Assembly (NCBI GenBank): GCA_937915865.1
Contig: CALGIG010000082.1
Span: 1-64,000, forward strand
Direction of reading: 5' to 3'
Source of the DNA: an uncultured Prolixibacteraceae bacterium
GTDB lineage: Bacteria > Bacteroidota > Bacteroidia > Bacteroidales > Prolixibacteraceae
Length of the DNA: 64,000 nt
In this document: one piece after another, positions 17,858 to 27,199 of the stretch
Position numbering within the stretch: position 1 is the stretch's first letter
Layout of the letters: the number at the start of each line of letters is the position of its first letter
Notes under the pieces: model-generated
What the model saw: the letters and a program-made list of their open reading frames with translations, nothing else
Databases searched by the model: none
What the model was told of the DNA's origin: nothing
Position numbers and translations under genes: made by a program

Positions 17858-18760
17858 ATGACCAACCAGACAAAAGGACTTATATATACGTTAATTACAG
17901 TTTTGATGTGGGGCGTTTTGGCCATCGCACTAAAAGTAGCCGTAAAGGTAATTGATTCGCCAACTATTGTTTGGTTCCGGTTTTCGCTGGCGTTTGCCGG
18001 TATGGCATTTTGGGCTGCTTTTAATGAACCAAAAGCATTAAAAATATTGTATAAACCTTCGCTTATCCTTGTTGTTTCAACTTTAATGCTTGCATGGAAT
18101 TACATTGGTTTTATGCTTGGTGTTCAATATACATCACCGGGCAATGCGCAGGTTGCCGTACAAACGGGACAGATTGTTCTCGCAATTTTTGGGATTGTTT
18201 TTTTTAAAGAGCGAATGACATTAAGGCAAGGAATCGGTTTTATACTGACATTGTTTGGTTTCTGGATATTTTATCAACAGCATATCAATATTGACAGCCA
18301 AGACACCAGCCAATACACCAAAGGTATTTTACTTACTGTTTCGGCCGCTTTAACCTGGGCCGTATATGCAGCTATGCAAAAGAAGCTCGTGCTTCAGCAC
18401 CCTGTAACTACACTCAATATTTTTATTTTCGGACTGCCAGTTTTACTTTATCTTCCATTTGCCAATTTCTCTTCTCTTGCACATTTAAGTCTAAGTTATT
18501 GGCTTTTACTAATCTTCCTTGGAACCAACACCCTTGTTTCGTATGTTTGCCTGTCGCTTGCTTTGAAATACATGGAAGCCGGAAAAGTAAGCGTATTGTT
18601 GATTATGAACCCGATTATCACCTTTGTTATCATGGGTGTTTTAACTTGGTTACAAGTGACCTGGATTGCCCCGGAACATTTCTCTGTGCTTTCGGTTTTG
18701 GGCGCATTGATTGCTTTGGGAGGCGCAATGCTGGTGGTATGGAAGAAAAGCCGGGGTTGA
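17858..18760 (+). CDS. EamA/DMT family transporter
   Basis: Inner-membrane exporter of the drug/metabolite transporter superfamily, 300 aa with about ten predicted membrane helices in two EamA repeats. The first ends with the AVQTGQIVLAIFGIVFFKERMTLRQ pattern and the second with an analogous block near the C-terminus. The first helix (GLIYTLITVLMWGVLAIALKVA) is typical. The substrate cannot be told from sequence. A repeat element separates it from pheT, so it is probably transcribed independently. Confidence 0.88.
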   Translation: MTNQTKGLIYTLITVLMWGVLAIALKVAVKVIDSPTIVWFRFSLAFAGMAFWAAFNEPKALKILYKPSLILVVSTLMLAWNYIGFMLGVQYTSPGNAQVAVQTGQIVLAIFGIVFFKERMTLRQGIGFILTLFGFWIFYQQHINIDSQDTSQYTKGILLTVSAALTWAVYAAMQKKLVLQHPVTTLNIFIFGLPVLLYLPFANFSSLAHLSLSYWLLLIFLGTNTLVSYVCLSLALKYMEAGKVSVLLIMNPIITFVIMGVLTWLQVTWIAPEHFSVLSVLGALIALGGAMLVVWKKSRG

Positions 18761-18926
18761 ATGAGATTAACCTCTGGTGAGCCCCGATTTTCTTTAGGAA
18801 TGACTTCACCGGAGAAAACAAACAACGATGCTGTAAAAGGATGCAAAGCAGACTTTTTTAGATTATCCTTTTCTGAAATTTAGCAATTCCCATCGTTCTT
18901 AAGTCTTTCTCATTATTCATAAACTT

Positions 18927-18934
18927 TAGTTTTG
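18927..18934 (+). promoter_or_regulatory. -7 box before second EamA gene
   Basis: TAGTTTTG matches TAnnTTTG and lies about 77 bases before the ATG at 19011. The remainder of the 250-base gap 18761-19010 shows no gene or strong hairpin. Confidence 0.4.
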
Positions 18935-19010
18935 CAACCAAATTATTCAGATTTTAAATTGTAACCTGCGTTAGGTAACGGTTAAAAATCTGGAGCTTGA
19001 AATTCTTTCT

Positions 19011-19913
19011 ATGTGGGTATTCCTGGCATTGGCGTCGGCATTGTTTTTAGGTATTTACGAGGTTTTTAAGAAACTGTCGGTGCACAAAAATGCTGTAATC
19101 CCTGCCTTATTTATTTCAACATTAACCAGCTCGCTAATTTTCCTTCCGGTAACTATTGGTTCGGCTTATTTTCCCGGGCTTTTTCAAAGCATTGGTTTGT
19201 TTGTCCCTGGAATTAATTTTACCCAACATGTACTTATTTTTCTGAAATCAATTATTGTTGTTTCAAGTTGGATAATGGCATTTTATGCTGTGAAAAACTT
19301 ACCCATGACCATCGCTTCTCCGATAAGGGCAACCGGTCCAATCTGGACATTACTGGGTGCAATCATTTTTTTTGGTGAACATCTTAATACTCAGCAATGG
19401 ATAGGTGTAATAATTACATTATTCTTTTTCTTTATGCTTTCAACGGCAGGAAAATCGGAAGGCATAAACTTTACTGCTGATAAATGGGTTTTCCTGATCA
19501 TGGCCGGGACTTTTCTGGGGGCCATAAGTGGTTTGTACGATAAATATCTGATGCGCCGAATTGACAGGATGGCTGTTCAGGCCTGGTTCTCATTTTATCA
19601 GGTAGTGATTTTGTTCCCGGTTTTGGCAATAACCCGCTGGCGTTTACCGAAGAGCGAAAGGACACCCTTCCACTGGCGTTGGTCTATTCCACTGATCGGT
19701 GTTTTTCTGGTTGTTGCCGACTATTTGTATTTTAATTCGTTGAGTTATGCTGATTCAATGGTTTCCATTGTCTCATCTTTACGACGCGGTGGAGCCGTTA
19801 TTTCTTTTGTGGTGGGAGCCATTGTTTTTAAAGAGAAAAATATTCCGCTTAAAGCGCTCTATCTGGCTGGAATAATGATCGGAATTTTACTAATTTCGAT
19901 GGCATCACATTGA
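19011..19913 (+). CDS. EamA-like DMT family transporter
   Basis: Second 10-helix DMT protein, 300 aa, clearly divergent from the upstream one. It begins MWVFLALASALFLGIYEVFKKLSV. The repeat hallmarks PMTIASPIRATGPIWTLLGAIIFFGE and SIVSSLRRGGAVISFVVGAIVFKEK end each half. Substrate unknown. The ATG lies directly ahead of the first helix, with no alternative start needed. It has its own probable promoter. Confidence 0.85.
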   Translation: MWVFLALASALFLGIYEVFKKLSVHKNAVIPALFISTLTSSLIFLPVTIGSAYFPGLFQSIGLFVPGINFTQHVLIFLKSIIVVSSWIMAFYAVKNLPMTIASPIRATGPIWTLLGAIIFFGEHLNTQQWIGVIITLFFFFMLSTAGKSEGINFTADKWVFLIMAGTFLGAISGLYDKYLMRRIDRMAVQAWFSFYQVVILFPVLAITRWRLPKSERTPFHWRWSIPLIGVFLVVADYLYFNSLSYADSMVSIVSSLRRGGAVISFVVGAIVFKEKNIPLKALYLAGIMIGILLISMASH

Positions 19914-20013
19914 GAGTTAAAAGTTTAATGCTCCAGATCCCAAATTTCAAAATTTGTACGGCATTTACTTTTTGCTTTCAGCTTTATTAAATGGATATTT
20001 AAAGCTTAATGCC

Positions 20014-20466
20014 ATGAACAAAACATTTCTCTTCGTTATCATTTTGTGCCTTTTATTTTCATGTGCAAAAAATAAACCCATTGCTAATTCTAAAGAATTG
20101 ATTGATGCAGATTTGGCCTTTTCAGATTATTCGCTGAAACATGGCATACAAAAAGCTTTCATTGAATTTGCTCACGATAGTGTCGTTTTGCTCAAAGATA
20201 GCCACCTTCCAATAGTAGGGAAGCAAAGTTTGATTGATAGCTATAAAGGAAGAAGCGATTCAGGATTAGTGCTTACCTGGAAGCCCCAGTCGGCAACAAT
20301 CAGTAAAAGCGGCGACCTTGGGTTTACTTACGGTATCTGGACTTTAATAGCCCCAAAGGATATCTCTGAGGGAACCTACCTTACTGTTTGGAAAAAGAAT
20401 AAAACTGGGCAATGGAAATATGCTGCCGACACAGGGAATGATGGCTTAAAACCTCTGAAAAATTAA
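20014..20466 (+). CDS. Small lipoprotein with DUF4440/SnoaL-like fold
   Basis: 150-aa predicted lipoprotein. The ATG at 20014 is chosen over a TTG 60 bases upstream because it opens a lipoprotein signal with the cysteine at C17 (LFSC). The body matches the NTF2-like DUF4440 pattern: an N-terminal helix (DADLAFSDYSLKHGIQKAFIEF), a mid segment with a conserved glycine, then alternating strands ending TVWKKNKTGQWKYAADTGNDG. Function unknown; such folds often bind small molecules. Confidence 0.72.
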   Translation: MNKTFLFVIILCLLFSCAKNKPIANSKELIDADLAFSDYSLKHGIQKAFIEFAHDSVVLLKDSHLPIVGKQSLIDSYKGRSDSGLVLTWKPQSATISKSGDLGFTYGIWTLIAPKDISEGTYLTVWKKNKTGQWKYAADTGNDGLKPLKN

Positions 20467-20569
20467 AGTTTTTAATCATACTAATAATCTACTTTGGTTA
20501 TTTTGGAATAACCCTCTGCTAAATAATCAGAATCCTGATATGTTGAAAAATATAAATAAAAATGTTAAT

Positions 20570-20581
20570 TTAAACGTTTAA
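20570..20581. promoter_or_regulatory. Probable LacI-family operator
   Basis: TTAAACGTTTAA is a perfect 12-bp palindrome with the central CG typical of LacI-family sites. It lies at about the -33 region of the promoter of the LacI gene itself, so autorepression is likely. Confidence 0.6.
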
Positions 20582-20596
20582 GCATTATTTTATTGG

Positions 20597-20604
20597 TATT
20601 TTTG
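20597..20604 (+). promoter_or_regulatory. -7 box of lacI-like operon
   Basis: TATTTTTG matches TAnnTTTG. It lies 16 bases after the putative operator and 34 bases before the ATG. Confidence 0.55.
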
Positions 20605-20637
20605 AATCCACCTTAACCAACTTTTAAAGTCTATAAA

Positions 20638-21636
20638 ATGGCCAAACGTGTATCAATAAAGGATATTGCCGCCAAGGTTGGAGTTTCAACGGCATTGGTG
20701 TCGTATGTGATGAATGGAAAGGAAAAAGAGAAACGTGTAGGAAGGGAAATTGTAGAAAGAATACGAAAAGTAGCAGATGAATTGAATTATCACCCTAATC
20801 AGATAGCGAGAAGTTTGCGAAAAGGGACAACCAATACCATCGGTCTGATCGTTGCTGATATTGCTAATCCCTTTTTTGGCCATTTGTCAAGGATTATAGA
20901 AGACGAAGCCAGCCGAAATAATTATATCGTCATTTTGGGAAGTTCTGATGAAGATAGCCGGAAGTCGGCCTCATTAACCGAAATATTTCTAAACCGACAG
21001 GTTGATGGCTTCATTCTTATTCCATCTGAAGGTGACAATGAACTCGTACAGTCACTCATTGACAGAAATATACCTTTTGTACTTATCGACCGTTGTTTCC
21101 CCGGAATTGATACAAACTTTGTTATTCTTGATAACCACGCGGCTACTTACCAGGCCACTCAGCGTTTGATTAATAAAGGGTGCCGAAAGATAAAAATGGT
21201 AGCTTATAATTCTTCATTGTTTCACATGGTAGAGCGTATTCGTGGCTATCGGGAGGCGATGACTGATCAAAATCTTCAGGAATTTATTTGTGTTGAAGTA
21301 ATAAATAACCGGCACGAGGAAATAAAAATAAGAATGGATGAGATTGTGCAAAAAAAAGAAACAGAAGCTATTGTATTTGCAACCAATACCTTATCTATTG
21401 CCGGGTTGTATGCAATTCAACGAAACGATATACATATCCCCAATGATTTTTTTGTTATTGGTTTTGACGGGAATGAGTCATTTGACTTCTTTTCGCCACC
21501 AATTACATATATAGAACAACCGCTTTTGGACATAGGCAAAAAAGCCGTCAGGGTGCTTCTCGAACACATCAACGGAACGGAAGAAAAAACTCAGGTCAAA
21601 TTACCATCATTATTAATTGAAAGGTATTCAGGATAA
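20638..21636 (+). CDS. LacI family transcriptional regulator
   Basis: Sugar-responsive repressor, 332 aa. The helix-turn-helix is at the N-terminus (SIKDIAAKVGVSTALVSYVMNG, about 4-25), followed by the hinge helix region HPNQIARSLRKGTT. The rest is a periplasmic-binding-protein-like effector domain (TNTIGLIVADIANPFFG through FDGNESFDF). It heads an apparent operon with GH172, DUF6786 and GH116 genes (gaps of 47, 10 and 20 bases), which it very likely controls. A LacI-type palindrome lies over its own promoter. Confidence 0.94.
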   Translation: MAKRVSIKDIAAKVGVSTALVSYVMNGKEKEKRVGREIVERIRKVADELNYHPNQIARSLRKGTTNTIGLIVADIANPFFGHLSRIIEDEASRNNYIVILGSSDEDSRKSASLTEIFLNRQVDGFILIPSEGDNELVQSLIDRNIPFVLIDRCFPGIDTNFVILDNHAATYQATQRLINKGCRKIKMVAYNSSLFHMVERIRGYREAMTDQNLQEFICVEVINNRHEEIKIRMDEIVQKKETEAIVFATNTLSIAGLYAIQRNDIHIPNDFFVIGFDGNESFDFFSPPITYIEQPLLDIGKKAVRVLLEHINGTEEKTQVKLPSLLIERYSG

Positions 21637-21683
21637 AACACCGTATAACTTTATAACACAACCTTAAACTCTAATAAAGAATC

Positions 21684-22841
21684 ATGAAAAAATCATTACT
21701 ACTAATTGGAATTGTTTTACTTTTTGTACAAGTGTTTGCTCAACAGTCGTTTAATGGACTTGACATGAATCTGGGAAATTTGTCGCGTCTTTCCAATGCA
21801 AAGACACGTTCGGTTAGCCCAGAAAATTTTACGGGCGAGAAAGGGAAAGGCGGTATGGCCAAGCTTGAAGATAAAGATAAGCCCAATACAGCCAATGCGT
21901 CCAATGCTGCCCGCGATTTAGGTCAAGGCTGGAAGGTGAACCCGTTTGTTCGCATTAAACCAGGCGAAACGTTTACAATGGCCGAGATTGATGGGTCTGG
22001 AGCAATTCAACATATATGGATGACCCCAACCGGAAATTGGCGCTTTTCTATTCTCAGGATATACTGGGACGACGAAACCGAACCATCAGTTGAATGCCCA
22101 GTTGGCGACTTTTTTGGAATGGGCTGGTGCGAATATGCCCCGCTGGTTTCGTTGCCTGTATGTGTAAATCCGGGTAGTGCATTTAATTGCTACTGGTCGA
22201 TGCCTTTCCGCAAAAAATGCAAAATCACAATGGAAAATATCAACGACAAAGACCCAATGACTTTATATTACCAGGTTGATTATACCTTAACTGAAGTTCC
22301 GGCTGATGCTGCATATTTTCATGCGCAATTTCGACGGAACAATCCAAATACAACATCTGATTATACCATTGTCGACAACATTAAAGGAAAAGGTCAGTTT
22401 GTTGGCGTATACCTGGCCTGGGGAGTTAATAATAACGGTTGGTGGGGCGAAGGCGAAATTAAATTCTTCATTGATGGCGACAGCAAATTTCCGACTATTT
22501 GTGGCACTGGCACTGAAGATTATTTCTGCGGATCGTACAATTTTGACAGGGGCGGACAGTACAAGGAATTTTGCACACCATATACCGGCCTGGTACAAGT
22601 TATTCGTCCCGACGGCACTTATAAATCGCAACAACGATTTGGCTTGTACCGCTGGCATATCATGGACCCTGTCAGGTTCGAAAAAGATTTGAAAATTACC
22701 ATTCAGGATTTAGGCTGGAGAGCCGGTGGCCGTTATTTGCCGCAACAGTCTGATATTTCATCGGTTTGCTTCTGGTATCAAACTGATCCGCACAATAAAT
22801 TTCCGAAATTGCCTGACTGGCAGCAATTGGAGGTTAATTAA
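21684..22841 (+). CDS. GH172 (DUF2961) glycoside hydrolase
   Basis: Secreted glycosidase of the DUF2961/GH172 family, whose characterised members act on alpha-D-fructofuranosides, difructose anhydride or alpha-D-arabinofuranosides. Signal peptide MKKSLLLIGIVLLFVQVFAQ. Family blocks seen are ARDLGQGWKVNPFVRIKPGETFTMAEIDGSGAIQHIWMT, the FFGMGWCEYAPLVSLPV segment and GTGTEDYFCGSYNF. Length 385 aa, typical of the single-domain form. It is the first structural gene after lacI. The exact substrate cannot be assigned. Confidence 0.88.
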   Translation: MKKSLLLIGIVLLFVQVFAQQSFNGLDMNLGNLSRLSNAKTRSVSPENFTGEKGKGGMAKLEDKDKPNTANASNAARDLGQGWKVNPFVRIKPGETFTMAEIDGSGAIQHIWMTPTGNWRFSILRIYWDDETEPSVECPVGDFFGMGWCEYAPLVSLPVCVNPGSAFNCYWSMPFRKKCKITMENINDKDPMTLYYQVDYTLTEVPADAAYFHAQFRRNNPNTTSDYTIVDNIKGKGQFVGVYLAWGVNNNGWWGEGEIKFFIDGDSKFPTICGTGTEDYFCGSYNFDRGGQYKEFCTPYTGLVQVIRPDGTYKSQQRFGLYRWHIMDPVRFEKDLKITIQDLGWRAGGRYLPQQSDISSVCFWYQTDPHNKFPKLPDWQQLEVN

Positions 22842-22851
22842 TTGAGATAAT

Positions 22852-24099
22852 ATGCGAAAATATATTGTCATTTTAGGAGTGGTTATTTATGCAGTAGCCA
22901 TTTCGTGTTCATCACCTGCAACTAAAAAAGTAACGAACAAACAGGAAAAAGTTGCCCAACCAGGGACTTATGGTTATGATGTGGCTTTTATGAAGGATCA
23001 TAAAATGGATTTCGTTGAACTTTGTGACGAAAACGGAAAGGCTTGCCTGATGGTTTCTCCTGCGTTGCAGGGAAGGGTAATGACTAGCTCGTCGAATGGA
23101 GAATCGGGGAAGAGTTTTGGCTGGATTAATTATAAGCATATCAATTCAGGCAAAGTTAGTACTCAATTTAATCCCTATGGTGGCGAAGAACGTTTTTGGC
23201 TGGGCCCGGAAGGCGGCCCTTATTCAATCTATTTTGCTGAAGGAAAGGAACAGGTTTTTGAAAATTGGAAAGTTCCTTCAGTGATTGATACTGAGCCTTT
23301 TGAGATTAAATCCAAATCGCGGGAAAAGATAGAATTCACGAAAACCGCTTATTTGAAGAATGTGTCGGGAACTGAATTTAACTTACTGATTAATAGAAAG
23401 GTGAGTTTGCTTAATGCTGACACTTTGGAATCGCTTTTCAAATTTAAATTTCCAGTCAATCTGCAGATAGTTGCATATCAGTCGGAAAACAGTATAACCA
23501 ACAAAAGCGATAAACCCTGGACAAAAAAAAGTGGCTTACTTTCGGTTTGGATGTTAAGTATGTTTAATCCATCGCCATCGGTAACCGTATTTATTCCCTA
23601 TAAGCAAGAAGGTCAGGGGAAGGTTGTTAGCGACGATTATTTTGGCAAAGTTCCTGCCGACCGCCTAATAGCTGAAAATGGAGTGGTTTATTTTAAAATC
23701 GACGGAAAATTACGTAGCAAAATTGGCATTTCGCCGGAAAGGGCCACTGAGCTTTGCGGTAGTTATGACTCTGATCAAAAAGTTCTTACACTGTTGTGGT
23801 GTTCGTTGCCCGATAAGGTATTACCATACGTAAATTCGAAATGGGGCAAGCAGGAAGATTCATATAAAGGTGATGCAGTAAACTCGTATAACGACGGACC
23901 TGTTGCCGATGGCTCAATTATGGGACCTTTTTACGAGATAGAAACTTCGTCGCCGGCAGCTGCCTTACAACCGGGTGAAACACTCACGCATGTTCAACGA
24001 ATTGTTCATATTCAGGGTGAGCAAACCGACCTGGCGTTGGTGATTAAAACCTTATTTAATATTGATTTGAAAACCATTCAGGATCGATTTCAGAAGTAA
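22852..24099 (+). CDS. DUF6786 family lipoprotein
   Basis: 415-aa predicted lipoprotein (lipobox AISC, C19) of a family found near glycosidases in Bacteroidota. The block NPYGGEERFWLGPEGGPYSIYF (about 105-126) is its most distinctive motif. The overall beta-rich pattern suggests a galactose-mutarotase-like fold, but no enzymatic role is established. It lies 10 bases after GH172 and 20 bases before GH116, so it is cotranscribed and probably handles the same sugar. Family name is from memory of this motif. Confidence 0.65.
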   Translation: MRKYIVILGVVIYAVAISCSSPATKKVTNKQEKVAQPGTYGYDVAFMKDHKMDFVELCDENGKACLMVSPALQGRVMTSSSNGESGKSFGWINYKHINSGKVSTQFNPYGGEERFWLGPEGGPYSIYFAEGKEQVFENWKVPSVIDTEPFEIKSKSREKIEFTKTAYLKNVSGTEFNLLINRKVSLLNADTLESLFKFKFPVNLQIVAYQSENSITNKSDKPWTKKSGLLSVWMLSMFNPSPSVTVFIPYKQEGQGKVVSDDYFGKVPADRLIAENGVVYFKIDGKLRSKIGISPERATELCGSYDSDQKVLTLLWCSLPDKVLPYVNSKWGKQEDSYKGDAVNSYNDGPVADGSIMGPFYEIETSSPAAALQPGETLTHVQRIVHIQGEQTDLALVIKTLFNIDLKTIQDRFQK

Positions 24100-24119
24100 A
24101 ACAATTAAAAAACCGATAA

Positions 24120-26663
24120 ATGAAGTACATACAATTAATTCTATTTCTGTTTGTTGTTGTGCTTGGGGTTTCGTCGTGTTGTTCTGAAATGTCGAAACAG
24201 AATACCAGTAAGTCAACTCAAAAAATTTACAATGGGGTTTATTCTGGTGAAAATCTGAACCGTATTGCTTACCCTATTGGTGGTTTGGGGGCTGGAATGA
24301 TTTGTCTGGAAGGTACTGGCGCTTTTTCCCAGGTTTCGGTACGTAATGCACCCAATGTTTTTAACGAGCCGTTGATGTTTGCTGCTATTTCGGTTAAAGG
24401 AAAGAAAGACGGAGCCAAAGTGCTGGAAGGTCCTATTCCTGAATGGAAATATTATGGACGTCCAAATACTGCCAATGGAGGTGAACGAACTTCGTTTGGT
24501 TTACCACGTTTTGGCAAATGTGATTTTCAGTCTCATTTCCCGTTTGCTACCATTCATTTGAGCGACGATGATATTCCGCTTGAAGTGACTTTAACCGGTT
24601 GGAGCCCGTTTATACCAACAGATGCTGATGATTCGAGCTTGCCGGTTGGCGCAGTGGAATATACCTTTTTAAACACGAGTAAAACTAAAGTTGATGCGGT
24701 ATTCTCGTTTCATTCGGTAAATTTTATGAAGGTCAATAATTCAGGTGAAAATAGCATTCTGCCTGCAAGTCATGGGTTTATTTTGTCGCAAAAGGCAAGT
24801 AAGGATAAACCTCAGGATCAGGGCGATTTTTGTATTTTTACTGATCAACCATCAACAGTCGTAGATCATTGTTGGTTTCGTGGAGGGTGGTGGGACCCAC
24901 TTTCAATTACATGGAAAAACATTGAAGAAGGCAATGCCAAGCCTGTTGCTCCGGTGGCTAAAGATTCCCCGGGCGCATCACTGTATGTCCCGGTTTCACT
25001 AGCTTCAGGCGAATCAAAAACTGTTCGGCTGATGCTTAGCTGGTACGTTCCAAATACTAATTTGAGGAAAGGAACTGATATTGAAAAAACTCCGGCTTGC
25101 GACCCGTCGTCAGGTTGTTGCTCATCACCATTTTATCAGCCGTGGTACTCAGGGAAATTTGCCACTGTTACTGAAGTAGCCAATTTTTGGTATAGCAATT
25201 ACGAACAGTTGAAAGACAAAACCCGGCTTTTTACCAATGCTTTTTACAACTCAACTTTACCTGCCGAAGTTCTTGAAGCTGTAGCTGCTAACCTAAGTAT
25301 CCTGAAATCGCCAACAATCCTTCGTCAGCGCGATGGCAAAATGTGGGCATGGGAAGGTTGTGGCGATACCTGGGGATGTTGCGAAGGATCATGCACGCAC
25401 GTTTGGAATTATGCCCAAGCCATTCCCCATTTATTTCCTTCGCTTGAACGAACATTGCGGAACACTGAGTTTGAAGTAAGCCAGGATAAAACGGGGCATC
25501 AGACTTTTCGTTCCGCCTTACCCATCAGACCTAAAGTTCATGATTTTCATGCGGCTTCCGACGGGCAGCTTGGCGGAATTATGAAGGTTTACCGAGAGTG
25601 GCATATCAGTGGAGATAACCAGTGGATAAAAAACCTTTATCCGCAGGTGAAAGCAAGTATGGATTATTGCATTGAAACCTGGGACCCACGCGGCAAAGGT
25701 ATTCTGGAAGAACCTCATCACAATACTTACGATATTGAGTTTTGGGGACCTGATGGAATGTGTAATAGCTTCTATTTAGGAGCTTTGTTTTCTATCACTC
25801 AAATTGGAAAATTTTTGAATGAGGATGTGGATAAATACGAGAAACTTCTGGCATCAGGACAAAAATTTATGAGAGACAGTTTATACGATGGTGAATATTT
25901 TATCCAGAAAATTAAGTGGAAAGGTTTGAATGCTAAAAGTCCGGTAGATTTGTCAAAAAACACATGGAACTCTGATTATTCGGAAGAAGCGCAGAAACTC
26001 TTGCTAAAAGAAGGGCCCAAATATCAGTATGGTAAGGGATGTTTGTCTGATGGGGTTTTGGGTTTTTGGATTGCAGAAGTTTGCGGGCTTAAAGCGCCGA
26101 TGGAAGAATCGTTGGTGAAAAGTCATTTGAATGCAGTTTATAAGTATAATTTGCGACACACCTTAGTTGACCATGCCAACCCGCAACGGCCAACCTATGC
26201 ACTTGGTAATGATGGTGGATTATTACTTTGCACCTGGCCGAAAGGCGGAAAATTATCGCTCCCGTTTGTATATAGCAACGAGGTTTGGACAGGTATTGAG
26301 TACCAGGTGGCATCGCATCTTATGATGAACGGTGAGGTGGAAAAAGGTTTGGATATTGTGCGTACCTGTCGTGACAGATACAACGGGCGGATTCGAAATC
26401 CGTTCGACGAGTATGAATGCGGCCACTGGTATGCCCGCGCTTTGTCGAGTTATGGCTTGTTGCAGGGATTAACCGGCGTTAGATACGATGCTGTTGAAAA
26501 AACACTTTATGTGAATTCGCAAACCGGCGATTTTAAAACATTTTTCTCTGCTGAAACAGGTTTCGGAAATATTGAACTGAAACAAGGCAAAGTTTCAGTA
26601 AATATGGTTTATGGTAATCTCGATGTCAAAAAGATAATAGTTGATGGAAAAGTAGTTATGTGA
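24120..26663 (+). CDS. GH116 family glycosidase (GBA2-like)
   Basis: Large retaining beta-glycosidase of 847 aa, probably periplasmic and lipid-anchored (VSSCC, C20). The N-terminal GH116N beta domain starts NRIAYPIGGLGAGMICLEGTG (about 42-62). The C-terminal (alpha/alpha)6 DUF608 domain begins near residue 400. By remembered alignment to human GBA2, the nucleophile is the glutamate in CCEGSCTHVWNYAQ and the acid/base is the aspartate in LSDGVLGFW. Members cleave beta-glucosides, beta-xylosides or GlcNAc-sides, and specificity here is open. It is the last gene of the LacI operon, with a strong hairpin downstream. Confidence 0.9.
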   Translation: MKYIQLILFLFVVVLGVSSCCSEMSKQNTSKSTQKIYNGVYSGENLNRIAYPIGGLGAGMICLEGTGAFSQVSVRNAPNVFNEPLMFAAISVKGKKDGAKVLEGPIPEWKYYGRPNTANGGERTSFGLPRFGKCDFQSHFPFATIHLSDDDIPLEVTLTGWSPFIPTDADDSSLPVGAVEYTFLNTSKTKVDAVFSFHSVNFMKVNNSGENSILPASHGFILSQKASKDKPQDQGDFCIFTDQPSTVVDHCWFRGGWWDPLSITWKNIEEGNAKPVAPVAKDSPGASLYVPVSLASGESKTVRLMLSWYVPNTNLRKGTDIEKTPACDPSSGCCSSPFYQPWYSGKFATVTEVANFWYSNYEQLKDKTRLFTNAFYNSTLPAEVLEAVAANLSILKSPTILRQRDGKMWAWEGCGDTWGCCEGSCTHVWNYAQAIPHLFPSLERTLRNTEFEVSQDKTGHQTFRSALPIRPKVHDFHAASDGQLGGIMKVYREWHISGDNQWIKNLYPQVKASMDYCIETWDPRGKGILEEPHHNTYDIEFWGPDGMCNSFYLGALFSITQIGKFLNEDVDKYEKLLASGQKFMRDSLYDGEYFIQKIKWKGLNAKSPVDLSKNTWNSDYSEEAQKLLLKEGPKYQYGKGCLSDGVLGFWIAEVCGLKAPMEESLVKSHLNAVYKYNLRHTLVDHANPQRPTYALGNDGGLLLCTWPKGGKLSLPFVYSNEVWTGIEYQVASHLMMNGEVEKGLDIVRTCRDRYNGRIRNPFDEYECGHWYARALSSYGLLQGLTGVRYDAVEKTLYVNSQTGDFKTFFSAETGFGNIELKQGKVSVNMVYGNLDVKKIIVDGKVVM

Positions 26664-26730
26664 GTTTTGAATATTCTTGACATAGAAAACCAGAACGGTT
26701 GAACGAAGTGAAAAATGTAATGTAGGCAAA

Positions 26731-26762
26731 CAGGCAGTATTCGGTTTCCCGGATACTGCCTG
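26731..26762. terminator. Bidirectional hairpin terminator
   Basis: A perfect 10-bp stem (26731-26740 with 26753-26762), extendable inward by four pairs, lies between converging genes ending at 26663 and 26793. Confidence 0.7.
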
Positions 26763-26792
26763 CTGCTTTGTTACCAATGTATTTTATATCTT

Positions 26793-27179
26793 TTATTCTT
26801 CAAACAATTCATTCAATGCAGTAAAATAATCTTCTTCCCAACCTTCAGCAATGTTTTGGTAAGCTTCGTCGGGAATATTAGTTTGAACAACTTCCATTAT
26901 GGTTCCTTTTTTATCAGGATGTAATTTAATAGTAACAATCGAACGTTTATCATCATCGTCTTCGCCAAAATACCATTCCTGAACAATTTTGTGGTTTTTT
27001 TCAAATTCGAGGTTCATTCCTACTATACTTTCATCCCAAAGAGAAAACTCGGTGCCTGGAACTTCTTCCATTACAACATCCTCGCCAGTCCAGATTTCGA
27101 GCATCGCCTTGTTGGTAAGGGCATTGTAAACATCAGCCGGATCGGCGGTTATTTTGAAATACTTTTTAAAAGTCTTCAT
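26793..27179 (-). CDS. SRPBCC (AHSA1-like START) domain protein
   Basis: 128-aa single-domain cytoplasmic protein of the START/SRPBCC fold. The N-terminal strand-helix (FKKYFKITADPADVYNALTNKAMLEIWTG) and the C-terminal long helix (GWEEDYFTALNELFEE) are typical of AHSA1-like proteins. It is strongly acidic. Ligand and role are unknown; homologues bind hydrophobic ligands or Hsp90-like partners. It lies 20 bases upstream of the DUF3078 gene, so the two may form an operon. Confidence 0.82.
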   Translation of the reverse strand: MKTFKKYFKITADPADVYNALTNKAMLEIWTGEDVVMEEVPGTEFSLWDESIVGMNLEFEKNHKIVQEWYFGEDDDDKRSIVTIKLHPDKKGTIMEVVQTNIPDEAYQNIAEGWEEDYFTALNELFEE

Positions 27180-27199
27180 AATTATTTTCAGGATTACAG

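Noticed and set aside
20496..20513. Hairpin GGTTATT-TTGG-AATAACC after the small lipoprotein gene
   Set aside because: The stem is short and AT-rich with no T-run behind it; not strong enough to call a terminator.
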